Under the pieces are notes generated by a model, which was given only the letters and a program-made list of their open reading frames with translations, was not told the origin of the DNA and did not search any database. A DNA stretch of 64,000 bases, from assembly GCA_026210745.1 (NCBI GenBank), contig CP110630.1, positions 6,696,001-6,760,000 of the forward strand, read 5' to 3'. This document shows positions 41,381 through 52,706 of this stretch, in pieces (positions within the stretch are counted from its first letter, which is position 1; each line of letters opens with the position of its first letter). Both the position numbers and the translations under genes were made by a program. This DNA is from Exobasidium rhododendri (Eukaryota > Basidiomycota > Exobasidiomycetes > Exobasidiales > Exobasidiaceae).

Positions 41381-43693
41381 ATGGTGAGCAGAGTCTACTC
41401 GTTCCTCGAGGGAGCAGCAAGAAAAAGTAGAAGACTGACCGGCCTTCTCCATCCTCTGCAAAGACTGTCGACGCGCCCAGGTTACAGTCAGCTGGAGGAA
41501 GCTCGTACCGCCTTCCCAAGAGAATCTTCATCGGAGCCGTGGTATCACCTCAGACCTTGCTGTCGATCCGCATAATCAAAAGGGGCGTTTTGGGCGTAGG
41601 TACGAGTGGTGTGATCCGGTTCGTAGAAGACCTGGACGAGCTGGATGGAGGTCACAGTAATGGCGAGGAAGACTTGGTTGGACAGGAGGATGAGCGATGT
41701 GCTACGCCAGTCCCCATCACACCCTCCAATGGGCATCCTTCGCCTACCACACCATTTGGCTTTCTTTCAGAGCAACACAAGGCAGAAGAGAAGCTGATCC
41801 AGACTGCTATTGCCAAGCATGGCTGGATCATCGGTGATTGCGAAATCATCAGACTGAGTCCTGAGAGTTTTCTATGCCCTGGCTTCATAGACACACACAC
41901 GCATGCGCCTCAAGTACCGAACCTAGGTCGAGGGCAGCAGTACGAGCTGCTCGACTGGCTTCAGTACGTCACCTTTCCCAGAGAAAGAAAGTTTGAAGAT
42001 ACGACATACGCAAGAAAGACTTACGAATCTGTGGTTGATAGGATGCTGAATGCCGGTACGACGTGTGCTGCGATCTATGCCACGCTACATGAAGAAGCCA
42101 CTTGTATCCTGGCCGACATCTGCAACGAAAAGGGAATGAGAGCCCTTATCGGAAAGTGTCAAATGGATCGAAACAGTCCAGTGGATTACATCGAAAAGAA
42201 CCCAAGCGCATCAATGGAAGCGACCAAGAATTTCATTCACTACTGCAGGAATTTGGCACCTTATGGGACAGCAAAGCCTGACGATGTCAATGGTCACAGC
42301 TCGCTCAGAAGTGAAGAGAGTGAGAGTCCGGAGATGGAGAGCTCTATCGTCAGGCTGAAGGCGACGATGAACGAGATGCTGCTCGGCGGAAAGGGCGAGA
42401 AGAAGGAGAAAGACGAGGCAGCCGACCCATCGTCACTCGCAGCGACATCTAAAACGACGACTACGGGTGGCACTGATTCACTTACTACATCCACCGTTCC
42501 ACCTACGAAGAGCGGACACACCAACAAGCGGCAAGCCAGCATCAGCAGCACGACCAGCTCGACCAGTAGAGGCTCTGAGTCACCCCGAAAGCAGCACTCC
42601 AACGATTTGGTCCAGCCGATCCTTACCCCACGCTTCGCCATCTCTTGCTCCGACGCTCTTTTGACCAGCATTTCGGCTCTGATGTCTCGCGATCCGACAC
42701 TGCGGATACAAACCCACCTGTCTGAAAATGAAGGCGAGATAGCATTCACCAAAGAGCTCTTCCCGTTCACCTCAAGCTACACCGACGTCTACGATCACTT
42801 TTCACTCCTAACGCCAAGGACGATCTTAGCACATGCTATCCATCTCGATGAGCAAGAGATGGAGCTACTCTGTAAGAGAAAGTGTGGCATCAGTCATTGT
42901 CCGACAAGCAACAACAACCTCCGAAGCGGAGTAAGCCGAGTCGGTGAGATGCTGAACAGAGGTCTGAAAGTTGGTTTGGGGACAGACATCAGCGGCGGAT
43001 TCGGCCTGAGTATCTTGACGGCTATCAGAGAAGCAAGCGTCGTTGCCAAAGTATTGGGTTTCTCCTCCCACGGGCATAAGGAGCCTTTGTTGGCGGACGC
43101 AGCAGCGGCGGCAGCGGCAGACCGGTCTACCTCGATGAGTGCTTCCGCCCCCAAGAAAGAGGAGGATGGTAAATACCGCACGTCTGCTGTTGGCAAGGTC
43201 CAGCCTCGAGAGTTGGAAGCGTCAGGCAGTCGACTGAATATGGAACGGTCCAAGGTGGCCTCATTTGACTTCTGTAAGGGCCCACTATCAGTCGCCACTC
43301 TGTTCTATCTTGCGACTTTGGGAGGTGCAGAAGTATGCAACTTGGCAAATCGAGTGGGTAGCTTGGAAGTCGGAAAGGTGAGTGTACCGTCGATGGTGGG
43401 GGAGAGTTTTTAGTTCTAGTCTGACGGCTCCTGCATCTTCTACTTCAAGGAATTCGACGCTCTTCTCATCAATACGGCGAACGGCTGCCCCAATCTATAC
43501 ATTGAAGACGATGACTCGATAGAAGAGAGGCTAGAGAAGGTGAGTGGGGAAGCAGGTGTCAGGAAAGGTTGCAGCACTGACGCTCTCTCCTTTCCCGACC
43601 ACACATTAGATGCTCTTTTGCGGGGATGACAGGAACATTGCCAGCGTCTTTGTGAGAGGCAGAGTCGTCGGTGGCTCTTCCCCGATTGCTTGA
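41381..43693 (+). CDS. GUD1: Guanine deaminase with low-complexity insertions
   Basis: Exons 41381-41383 (only ATG), 41488-43377, 43450-43539 and 43610-43693 give 688 residues, versus about 450-490 in most relatives. Guanine deaminase converts guanine to xanthine in the cytosol. The zinc site begins in FIDTHTHAPQVPNLG. Next come LLDWLQYVTFPRE, NPSASMEATKNF, QTHLSENEGEI, GISHCPTSNNNLRSG and GLGTDISGGFG. A ~110-residue Ser/Thr/Lys-rich insertion separates YCRNLA from VQPILTPRFA, and a second (poly-Ala plus Ser/Lys) follows VLGFSSHG. The start is inferred: the only upstream sequence restoring the conserved RIFIGAVVSP strand in phase is joined by a GTGAGC intron directly after the ATG at 41381. 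Confidence 0.9.
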
Positions 43694-43981
43694 GATTTCG
43701 TCTATCCCCATTACGTCTACTATATCTCTCTTCTTGTGTATATTATTACTCATGCTTATCAATCGCAAGGGACCCGTCATGATGGAGACGGGATTAATCA
43801 TTGCTGCATTCGTCAAAGGTTCTATTATCGTCTCGATACAGAAATACATGTTCCTTTGGCTTTGAAGGAGTAGAGGAGGGGCAAGAGGAAGAGAAGGGAT
43901 CTGTCTTGACTTGCGAATGCGAAAAGAACGAGGGGAGGGAGCGCTTTGCCTTTTCCCTCATTCTCATACAATAATCGACCT

Positions 43982-46765
43982 TTACGGCGCCGCACCGATG
44001 TGGAATCCTTTGCCGCCCGACAGTACCCAAGCTGTCATCCCAAAGGCGACGGCTCCAAACACAGTGAGCACTGGCAATGCACCGTCTGCGCCATGTCCAA
44101 GCACCCCTCCGGGCCGCTTCTTATTAATCGCTGGTGTCAAGCTTGTTCGCTCCCTTCTACGATTGTCCAAGATAGCATTGCCCCCCTCCGTGTCACCTCT
44201 ACTGCTGCGTGAATGTGGTGGTGACTCCTCTCGATCGCTATATACGGCAGACCGTTGTCCAACATCATCACTTCGAAGATGTTCTTCTCTCACTAGGAAG
44301 TTGTAGTTGTCGGTGTAGAGCAATGATCGAAGTTCACGATTGATACGTGCAGTGGAGTCGCTTGTCGCCCGGGAAGAGTTGCCAGCTAGGCCGACACTGC
44401 TGATGGACGGACTTCTACCAGACGCAGACGAGGACACTGCTGCGGCTGCTGCGGCTGCCGCCGCCGCCGCTCTCTTCTTTCTTCGCTTTCTCGAAGCTGC
44501 TGACGCTGTGGGATTGGATGACAATGTAGTGGTAGCGGAAGGGACAGAAGAAGCCGCTGTGTCGTGAGGAATGGGGGAAGAGGCGTCTTCTTCTCGGCTG
44601 AGCGTACTCGCAGCGTCACTTTCCAAGGTGTCCTCGATCTCCGAATTAAGACTGTCCCACATCTTGACGATTCTCTTGATCTCTTCTCGCTCTCCGCGAA
44701 GACCTGCCTTTTCCACCTCAAAGTCACCCTCGAAAGCATCCCTCCACTGACCCCACTTTTCCTCTAGGATTGCCAGAATACTCCCTGAGGCTACTAAATC
44801 GTCTCCTATACGACCGCCAATATCGTCCGGGTGCCCCTCACTCTTGACAGGCGACAATGGCTTCTTGTCCAGCTTGGAGGTGCTGCTCTCTCGTTCGCTC
44901 TCCAACGTCTTGACTTTCTCCTCTAGCCTCTTCACTGTCTCTGTCGCTTCGGCATGCTGTCCCGCGAGATTCTTTCCTATCTCTAATGCTCGTTCCAGCT
45001 GACCTTCGATAGCCTCCAATCTCCTAACGATATCTTCATTCTTCTGATTGGCTAGTATTTCTCTCTCGGTGGGTGAAGAGGGCACGCCATCTGGAGGTGC
45101 TAAAGGACCAACGTGATGCTTGAGCTTCTGCAGTGCCTCAGCATCGTCCAGAGAAGCGTCTTCATCGTAGTGTATCAGCTGCCTGGCCACCTCGGCCGAT
45201 TCAACTTCATCGACCCCCAGGGGTGCATTGCCTAGGACTGCACCTTCCGACTCTTGCATCACAGTGTCGATGGATGCGACACTCTCGCTGTCATCAAAGT
45301 CAGCATCGCCGCTTCGGCTTCCTCCTTCTCCTCCGTTTGTTGCAAATCCGCGTCCAGCCAACGACCGCAATCGCATCGCTTCGTGCAACTCCCTTCGAGC
45401 TTCTTCCACTTGACTTCTCATCTCGCTCACATCCATCTTCACACCATCCTGCTCTTCCAGTCTTGCCTCTACACCGGTCAATCGATCCACTTGCATATTC
45501 AGAGCTCTTTGCGTTTCTCTGACCTGCTCCTCTAATGCTTTGATCAGCATTTCAGATGACAACGGTCCGCCTTCCTGCTCCAGTCCGCCATTCTGTGCTT
45601 CCCGTTCTCCGTTCAAGGAGGGAACCATATGTTGATAGGGTGGATTTTGCATTGGCGGCAGGCCGCCTCCTAGTGTCTCTCCAATGTCGCTCATTGCCGT
45701 ATTGAGATGGCCCAACTCACTCGCCGTGTCTCTACTCTTTTGCAATTCCGCCTGTAGTTTGTGCAGAATATGATCAAAGCTCATGATGTTGTTCCCGTTT
45801 GCAGCATTTCCATACCCACTGCCGCCACTAGTCGATCCAAGCTTACTACGTCGTAGTCCTCCCTCCGCACCTGGTCCTACCGAGTGATGATTGAGCGTGC
45901 TGCCAGCTATTCCACCTCGATACAAGGCGGCGAAATCATGTCGCAATCCTAACGCTTCCTCTGCAGTCATGACGAGGAAAGCTCGACAAGCTACCTTGTG
46001 ATGTATGATCGTCTTGTTGTCTTCACCTACTATGTCTATACCAAATTCGACAATGTCGTCGGTATGCAACTCGAAGATGTCTGACTCTTGCCCTTCCAGC
46101 GAGAGTCGAGATCCGTTGATGAAGGTACCATTGGAGGACTTGACGTCTTTGATGTAGACCTTTCCGTCCTGGCTCCACACCTCGGCATGCGCTCTACTCA
46201 GGACCTTGCTGTCAAAGTAACCATTGCTTGGTTGCGGGGTAGTCTTGTTATTTGTCTGTCGTCCAATCTTGACCTTGTTCTGCGGGCCAGGTGGGGAGAG
46301 ACTGATCTGCTTTGGTGCAAATGTGTCGTTTAGGGGTTGGAGATGCAAAGCTGGATAGATTAGTGTTGATGTGTTACTACCACCACCATTTGCTGTACTT
46401 CCACTACTTGGATTGGCTTGATTCATGAGACGCTGCTGTTGTGCCGGTGATTGAGGTTGTGGTTGCTGCTGCTGCTGTTGCTGATTATTCGATACATAGT
46501 GATTGCCGCTGGGAACTTGTTCGTTGGATGCATGTCCATTTCCATGATTTTGAAACATGCCGTTAGTGTGGGTGTTGAGACTGGGGTGAGGTGCAAACAT
46601 GGAAGAAGCGGTACTGTCTGCGTCGGAATTGTTGTCGCTGTTCGATAATATCGCTCTCGGGGATTCTTCCAAAGAGACTGGTGCTGAGAGGGGCAGTGAA
46701 GAGCTCGATGAGATTAGGCCAGTGGAAGCGGGAGATACTTGCATAGGCGTTCCACCAAATTGCAT
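43982..46765 (-). CDS. Tail-anchored FHA-domain protein, SLMAP/Far9-Far10-like
   Basis: A single exon of 927 residues. The FHA domain (about 165-245) shows IGRQTNNK, the SRAHAEVW block and VKSSNGTFINGSRLS, the phosphothreonine-binding residues. Before it are Ser-rich and Gln-rich tracts (QQQQQQQ). After it come long coiled-coil segments (LEEQVRETQRALNMQVDRLT, RRLEAIEGQLERALEIGKNL) and a poly-Ala run (about 11 residues). The protein ends with one hydrophobic segment, LPVLTVFGAVAFGMTAWVL, nine to ten residues from the C-terminus. FHA plus coiled coil plus tail anchor is the architecture of SLMAP and fungal Far9/Far10, STRIPAK subunits at ER or nuclear envelope. This makes a STRIPAK role likely but inferred. 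Confidence 0.82.
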   Translation of the reverse strand: MQFGGTPMQVSPASTGLISSSSSLPLSAPVSLEESPRAILSNSDNNSDADSTASSMFAPHPSLNTHTNGMFQNHGNGHASNEQVPSGNHYVSNNQQQQQQQPQPQSPAQQQRLMNQANPSSGSTANGGGSNTSTLIYPALHLQPLNDTFAPKQISLSPPGPQNKVKIGRQTNNKTTPQPSNGYFDSKVLSRAHAEVWSQDGKVYIKDVKSSNGTFINGSRLSLEGQESDIFELHTDDIVEFGIDIVGEDNKTIIHHKVACRAFLVMTAEEALGLRHDFAALYRGGIAGSTLNHHSVGPGAEGGLRRSKLGSTSGGSGYGNAANGNNIMSFDHILHKLQAELQKSRDTASELGHLNTAMSDIGETLGGGLPPMQNPPYQHMVPSLNGEREAQNGGLEQEGGPLSSEMLIKALEEQVRETQRALNMQVDRLTGVEARLEEQDGVKMDVSEMRSQVEEARRELHEAMRLRSLAGRGFATNGGEGGSRSGDADFDDSESVASIDTVMQESEGAVLGNAPLGVDEVESAEVARQLIHYDEDASLDDAEALQKLKHHVGPLAPPDGVPSSPTEREILANQKNEDIVRRLEAIEGQLERALEIGKNLAGQHAEATETVKRLEEKVKTLESERESSTSKLDKKPLSPVKSEGHPDDIGGRIGDDLVASGSILAILEEKWGQWRDAFEGDFEVEKAGLRGEREEIKRIVKMWDSLNSEIEDTLESDAASTLSREEDASSPIPHDTAASSVPSATTTLSSNPTASAASRKRRKKRAAAAAAAAAAAVSSSASGRSPSISSVGLAGNSSRATSDSTARINRELRSLLYTDNYNFLVREEHLRSDDVGQRSAVYSDREESPPHSRSSRGDTEGGNAILDNRRRERTSLTPAINKKRPGGVLGHGADGALPVLTVFGAVAFGMTAWVLSGGKGFHIGAAP
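44437..44482 (-). repeat. GCN trinucleotide tract coding poly-alanine
   Basis: An alternating GCT/GCG/GCA/GCC run codes for about eleven alanines after RKRRKK in the FHA protein. It uses mixed codons, so it is less prone to slippage than a pure repeat. Confidence 0.7.
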
Positions 46766-47341
46766 ACTCCTCTACCTCTGACACACCTCCTTTCTGTCTT
46801 TGCAAGACTATACACCCTATCGATGTAAAGGCGTGGAAGGCGAGACGAGGAAGAGTAGCGCGAGAGGAGGACAGATGGCGATCGCCAGAGAATACGCTTA
46901 TCGTCAGCGAGAGATTCAAATTGTGCGTGTCAGGCGGTGACTTCTTCTTATTGCTTTGACTGCAAAGGACGAAGAAGGCGGAGGCTCACGGCTGCCCTAT
47001 TACAAGGCGCAGGAGCCAGTTTCAGGGACGATGATTGTGAGAATGGCGACCGAGCAATGACGATGAGATCGGCAATATGCTCTTCATTCTCTATTTCAGA
47101 ATCGACGAATACAAGAAAGCAAACACGATGTTGTAGTATTCCGCTCGAATTGGCGCCTCGTCTAAACCACGCGAGTGTCAAGAAACAAATGCCCGCCAGA
47201 ATTTAGAGCTCGATTAGAGAGGGTGACCCCGACTCCGTCGTGCCCATCATCGGACCGCCATCCTCATTCCAGGTCGAGAAGCGTAAAGCAAGATCGGAGA
47301 GAACCTTCGTCCCCTCTAGCTCCCTGAATCATCTGGAAAAT
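46766..47341. other. Divergent promoter space, 576 bases
   Basis: This lies between the FHA gene (minus) and the serine-rich orphan gene (plus). The orphan frame is open upstream to a GTG at 47240, but there is no earlier ATG. No special signal was noticed. Confidence 0.4.
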
Positions 47342-49394
47342 ATGGCGACACCTGACGTAGAAAGAACACCATCCAAGAGTAGAGGCGGTAGTAATGCTCT
47401 AAAAGGCATCACCTCTAATCGCTCTCATTCATCCGTGGAAGCGGCCGATGAACAGACGCCCTTCTCGACATTTGGCTCCGCCTACACTGCTCCACCGTAT
47501 CCAAGACCTCAAGCAGATCGCGATCATCAGCAAGAATCTATAATGCAAGATCGAGAAAGAGGGGACTTGACAGCACATAATTTGGAGCTCATTCCTAATG
47601 CCGATCAGGTAGCGCCAGGTATTCGACTCGATCGAGGCGGCAATGACTATCTCTTCCGCGATCGACCCAACACCAAACAAGCTCAGACAGCAGGTGAAGA
47701 AAGCGAAGCGATCGATGCTTCGCTTCATGAAGAAGAAGTTGATGATGGAGAGCAGGTCACGGGTGAATCTCTTGCTCGTAGTTTAGCGAACAAATCAAGC
47801 ATTCAGAGTGAGAAAAGGCCTTCCTCTATTGATGCGACTGGACGCAGCAGCAACGGCGCAAATGAAACGTATGATGGGGTGCAAGGGGATGACAGTGATA
47901 GCCATGATCTCTTTGAGGACGTCGATGAAGGAGACGATGATGTCTTTGATGAGACGCACTTGAACCCGGTTCACGAAAGAGTAGGCGGTAGTGGAGCTAC
48001 ATCGGAAAATGCCAGCAAAGGCACTTCAGTAGGCCACTTTGGTCCAAGAGGCGAAGCGATTCGTGAGTATACTCACAGTAGAGAGTGATAGGGAAGGCCT
48101 CCTTTGTCTGATACGATGCTACCTTGCTCTGCATGACCCAGCCGGCGTGCCTCCACACCTAGATCCTCGACAGCCTCACTTTCGCCCACCGAATCCCAGT
48201 GCAGCTTCCGTTGTCTCGGTTGCTGTCCATCCACCAGCTTCTCCAAAGCTGCACGATTCAAGCACTACAACAGGTGATAACTCGCGCAGGTCTTCTTTAG
48301 CCGTGAGCTACCGGGATCTTACTGACTCGGGCGAGGAGACAGAAAGGATCGAGAACGGTGCCTTGACTCCGACATTATCAGACGACTTTGAAGATGAAGA
48401 GAGGCTCGGCAAAGGTACATCTGATTCGTATGATTATAACGGTGCAAGCAGCCCGACGCCAATATCTTCTTTCGGCGCTGAAGGATCTGATCCGTTCAAT
48501 TTCGGTAGAATGAATCTTCCTCAAGTCTCCTTTAATCCGAATGTTTTGTCCTATCAAGCTGATCAATTTGGAGGCGGTATTGGACGCACCGCTAGGGCTC
48601 CCAGTATCGCAGCCACGGCAGGATCTTCTCGCGCTCCGTCTGCTCGCGGTCTATCGCCGTCAGCTTCCCTTTCCCGAGGGACAACGACGGAGGGCGGTTC
48701 ATCCTTGGGTGAATTCGACTCCACCGGTATGGGTCTGGGCGAATCTGGAGCAGAAACACCAAGCATTTTAAGAAGTAGAAACAGCGACTCTTCTGCACCG
48801 AGTAGTGAATTAGAGCAAATGATGGGAAGAGGAGGAATTGGAGCCGGAGCCGGAGACATCACGGGCATTGAAGCGGACGACTTTGGAAATCGAGCGAGAG
48901 GCGCCACTCTGATCGCTACGACGAATGAAATGACAAGCAGCAGCGCAAACTTGGCTGACGAAACGGATGACAACATACGAGACGGACCAAGCTTGGCACC
49001 TTCGGAAGCAGGAAGTGATTCTACCAGATCCATGACACAAGACGAATCTTCGAATTTAGGTCATGCTTACGATGAATACCCGTCTAGCGGTGGCATGGGA
49101 GTAGGGAGTCGAAGTAGTGAACGGATCCACCCTTTCACAAATTCACCTGCGTATGGTGGTGGTGCAGTCGAAGCGCCGTCACTCTCATCTCCTGACTTCA
49201 CTTCCTCAAACAAAGGAGGAGACTCCCTTCACCCTATCCTACCGAGTCTCCTGGCCATCAAGAGAGCCAATCGCAGAAATGGAAGCGGTGCAGCAAGCAC
49301 AGCAGCAACGGCAGGAACGGCGAGCCCAACGAGTAGTCGCAGCGTCGATGGTGATTTTGAAGAGGCAGCAGAGTCTAGTCAGATGCTGGAGTGA
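47342..49394 (+). CDS. Large serine-rich protein of unknown function
   Basis: Exons 47342-48062 and 48142-49394 (79-base intron) give 657 residues from the first in-frame ATG. I do not recognise it. The N-terminal half is polar, with MATPDVERTPSKSRGG at the start and an acidic patch (HDLFEDVDEGDDDVFDETH). The junction yields EAIPGVPPHLDPRQP, followed by HFRPPNPSAASVVSVAV, perhaps the only ordered strip. Exon 2 continues in Ser/Gly/Ala-rich sequence with FNFGRMNLPQVSFNP and ends with a short basic helix LLAIKRANRRNG. No membrane segment or catalytic motif is visible. Many S/T-P and RxxS sites suggest phosphorylation. It is divergent from the STRIPAK-like FHA gene. Confidence 0.7.
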
Positions 49395-49737
49395 AGAATC
49401 AGGCAGTACTACGCTCTGGTGATTAATTGAACGTCTCCACTGCTCCTCTTTCCCCTTTCACCCCCAATCGACCCTTTCCTTCCCTTTGACGACACTTACT
49501 CCTTTATCCCAACATCCCCAGCTCCCTCCCCCTTCCCCTCTCACTCTCGTCCGCTACCATTGTCGCGGATTGTACCATTCTCTTTCCTCTTGCTGCGCTC
49601 TTCTCTCTGGTATTCAAAACAGTTACACCATCATGAATATTTGAATGAGTGGCATACGTGATGCAAAAATCATACAAGGGAAAGTGAGCGTTGGCGAGAT
49701 AGATCGATGGAGACATCAGAAGAGTGACAATGACACT
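49395..49737. other. Convergent intergenic region, 343 bases
   Basis: This holds the 3' flanks of the serine-rich orphan and RPL24. It is very pyrimidine-rich on the + strand between 49435 and 49600. No gene was seen. Confidence 0.4.
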
Positions 49738-50279
49738 CTAGACTCTGACCTTTCCAGCACCTCCCTTCATCTGTTGCTTGCTGAACTTGGGTCCAGCAGA
49801 GGAAGCAGAAGCGCCCTTTGCCTTTGTGGTCTTTCTCTCCTCTTGTCTCTTCTTCTTGTCTTCCTTGCTCTTGGCCAAAGCGGAAGCTTGAGCAGCAGCA
49901 CGTACTTCGGGCTTTTGGTTTCGCTTAGCTGCAATGGCGTCCATAGAGGCACCAACAACTCCTCTTTGGTGTTTGACAGTCTTTCGGGAACGCTTCTTGG
50001 CTACCTCTTCCGAGATACCCTTCTTGTGCATTCGTCGGAACACGATAGTCCAGGAGATCTTACGAGGGTTCTTGCGTTGTAGGAAAAGCGATTCATTCTT
50101 GCTGGAGAGGAATCGGAAGACCTGTAGTATCAAACGTAGAGGAGCATGAGTCTCCTTTCTTAAAGAAATTGGTGATCCTTCGCCCCTACACTACGCACCT
50201 TGCTGTCACCACGGACGTAAAGCTTACCCTTACTGGGGTAGATCTTGCGTTGAGAGAATGCGCAAGTTTCGACCTTCAT
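49738..50279 (-). CDS. RPL24: 60S ribosomal protein L24 (eL24)
   Basis: Exons 50279-50199 and 50121-49738 give 154 residues. The first exon codes MKVETCAFSQRKIYPSKGKL and VRGDSK. The second begins VFRFLSSKNESLFLQRKNPR and continues with WTIVFRRMHKKGISEEVAKK, RGVVGASMDAIAAKR and a basic tail. This is the standard eL24 order. A probable 5'UTR intron (about 50286-50478) is indicated by a CTATACAG acceptor six bases before the ATG and an AACAG/GTAAGC donor. It is head-to-head with RPL38. Confidence 0.96.
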
Positions 50280-50822
50280 CTTTGACTGTATAGACGAGGG
50301 AGAAACAATCATCAACACCATACTCACACTTGTAGCAGCTTCTCACCGCTCATTCTGGTAATTCTCCTCCTGCCTTTGTTCCTCTTCGCCTGCCTAGTCC
50401 GACATCCTGCTACTTCCTCCTTTCCTTCCAAGATGAAACCCCTTTGTCCCTACTCAAATCTTCCGTCATATGCTTACCTGTTCTTGCGGGTCTTGGTGAT
50501 GATGTCAAGAAACGTAAATCCCACCTAGAACTGCTCACAAGTCCACTATGCCTGAGCTGCTCCCCGACGTTCCCCCCTTTTACGCCGTGCTAATGCCCGC
50601 CCAGGACTTCAATCGCGTCCTTGGCCCTATCTATTATGCCACGCGATTTGGAGCCGCAGTCGCGTCCCATAAGTGGGCCTGAAGCATTCATCTTCTGAAT
50701 CCGCGAATGTCTATTCGGTCTGGCTCACGTGTCCATACTGTGAGCCCGCTTCTCTTCGCAGTGATATCTGGGCACCATCCCTTTCCTGTCACTAAGCCCT
50801 ATACCGCCCAACTCGAGTCAAG
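50280..50822. promoter_or_regulatory. Bidirectional ribosomal promoter RPL24/RPL38 with CACGTG
   Basis: 543 bases between divergent ribosomal genes. A CACGTG box lies at 50726-50731, 92 bases before the RPL38 start codon. The left part is the probable RPL24 leader intron. Confidence 0.55.
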
Positions 50823-51339
50823 ATGGTGAGTTCCGGATCGATAATCGATTGACGCTGGGAAGAAGGGAACACAACGCTTCTTTGTTGTTGAAAGGAGCTG
50901 GATCGGGAAGATCAATTGGGGAGTATGTTGGGTTGGAATGATGGGAATGGGGATTTGACACAGTCTGAACGATGCCGCATGTTGATCAAGATGACTGACA
51001 TGTTCTTCCTTCTTATAACAGCCCAAGCAAGTGACAGATATCAAGCAATTCCTCGAAATTGCCCGAAGACCCGACGCTGTTTCAGCACGGGTCAAGAAGA
51101 CTCTAAAGGCAGGAAGCACACAAACAAAATTCAAGGTTCGATGCTCCCGATATCTTTACACACTCGTCGTAGATGACGCTGAAAAGGCAGAAAAGCTCAA
51201 GCAGAGCCTACCACCGGGTAAGTCGCAGTCAAGGCCTATGTTGAGATAAACTTGTAACATTGCTGATGTCTGCTCGCTTGGTGTAACAGGTTTGAACGTC
51301 TCAGATGTCGGCGTCAAGGGCAAGTCGGCACGCAAGTAA
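50823..51339 (+). CDS. RPL38: 60S ribosomal protein L38 (eL38)
   Basis: Exons 50823-50825 (only the ATG), 51022-51217 and 51290-51339 give 82 residues. The protein reads [20 protein letters not shown], then [20 protein letters not shown] and [20 protein letters not shown], ending with [10 protein letters not shown]. This is the complete eL38. The 196-base first intron directly follows the start codon and is the longest in this gene. It is paired head-to-head with RPL24. Confidence 0.96.
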
Positions 51340-51441
51340 TTACTGGCTTCTAAGGCAACTCTTCCCGTCGATCGACATATGTACCTACCATCACAGCTTT
51401 GCTTGTATGACACTATCCACCACACTTCGAAAGAGGGAAAA

Positions 51442-51451
51442 CGGGGGGGGG
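51442..51451 (+). repeat. Poly-G run downstream of RPL38
   Basis: About ten consecutive G in a purine-rich stretch in the 3' flank shared by RPL38 and the p24 gene. It is prone to sequencing or slippage length error. Confidence 0.6.
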
Positions 51452-51570
51452 GGGAGAGAGGGCGGGGAGCGTGGGAGAGGTCGTGTAAATGTTTGGGTCA
51501 TTGCTAGTCGTTGTTGAATAAGGTACATGCGGAGTGTAGGGCAGGGACGAGGTGTAACAAGCAGGCAGAT

Positions 51571-52372
51571 TCAGCGTATCTTTCGATGGTCAAAGAAGCT
51601 CTGAAAGGGGAGGAAAATTTGTTAGTACATCGTATACGCCTCAAGTCAGGCTCTCGATACCACTCACCTTGAGGTGACGAGCTTGCCAGAGACAAGTAAT
51701 GACGAGCGTGATTGCCTGAAAGAAGCTCCAGAATACCGCCCTTGAATTCGCCTTTTCACTTGCATCCCTGAACTCTGACTCCCTTTCCCTTTGATACTGC
51801 TGCTCCCTTCTGACGTCCCTCAATTTGTTGTTCAACTCACGAACGCGAGAGGCCAAATCTTTGATATGCGCTCGGTCCGCATGAGTATTGTCCGGTTTCG
51901 CCTCGCCAATGATGATGTCCAGATGCATACGAACTTGGTGATTGTGTTCGTCCATAGGCAGTGACTTTGCTTCGTTGGAAGTGAGTCTGGTGGATAGACA
52001 GATGGAATGATCGCCCGGTTCGTGTGATGTGAATGCAAACTTCCCTTCTGGTGGACCGAGTGAAGAAGTGACGGTGTGCTGGTCCTTAGTTTCTTGCACT
52101 ACAATATTGATACCCAGATCATCTTTGATGATGAATTTTGAACTGTCGCGATCCCACACTTCTGCCATGTAGTGTCCCACTACGACTGTGTCGCCAGGTA
52201 GCTCCTCGAAGAAGCACCTTGTCTCCCTTGGGTCCAGATAGAAATACAGCTGGAGAGATTGGCACGCAAGGTATTAGGTCAAGGCAACCTCACAGATTGA
52301 ACGCATGAGACTCACTGATTGAACTTCGACGAACAGCACTACAAAGGCTAGCAGTAAGGAGAAGATCCGCAT
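51571..52372 (-). CDS. p24 cargo receptor, alpha class (TMED4/9, Erp-like)
   Basis: Exons 52372-52316, 52249-51668 and 51600-51571 give 222 residues. The signal peptide MRIFSLLLAFVVLFVEVQS leads into the GOLD domain LYFYLDPRETRCFFEELPGD. KFAFTSHEPGDHSICL and RMHLDIIIGE are the domain core. A coiled coil (LASRVRELNNKLRDVRREQ) precedes one membrane helix (VFWSFFQAITLVITCLWQ). The last ten codons, in their own exon, give SFFDHRKIR: the FF pair binds COPII and the RKIR end resembles a dibasic COPI retrieval signal. p24 proteins cycle between ER and Golgi and sort cargo such as GPI proteins. LYF at the start and RHLKSFF favour the alpha class. Confidence 0.93.
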
Positions 52373-52706
52373 CGTGATAGGCGTGAAAAAATTAGAGGGA
52401 CAGGAGAACGAATCGAGGTGCCCGCCGCGATGCGTCCTTTAGGTATGGAAAGTCTTTGCTTGCGTTGCTGGAAGGTGATCGCCTGAGTAGGCTGTCACTA
52501 GGGTCCGAGCTTGCAAGTCTATTTCGCGCGAGTGAGCGAGGTGAGACACGTGGAAGTGATTAAGCTGTCCTTGGTAGCTATACCGGTACTTAAGCGCGCC
52601 TCTCCAGGATGCGGGGTGGAAGCAAGGCTCGTCTAGCGACAGATCCCTAGCGACAAATTAGCACAGGCCTTGTCGCTCCTGTCGTCGACTACAGGGAAGG
52701 TTCAGC
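52373..52706. other. Divergent promoter space, 334 bases
   Basis: This lies between the p24 gene (minus) and the TMEM135-like gene (plus). It contains a CACGTG near 52548. Nothing else was seen. Confidence 0.35.

Noticed and set aside
43671-43865. 64-codon frame with two hydrophobic segments
   Set aside because: It overlaps the last exon of guanine deaminase and its 3' flank. There is no splice context or family match, so it is probably chance.
50935-51003. C/D-box-like pattern (AATGATGG ... CTGA) in RPL38 intron 1, considered as a snoRNA
   Set aside because: The C box has a mismatch, no terminal stem is visible, and the final CTGA coincides with the likely splice branch point TGACTGAC.
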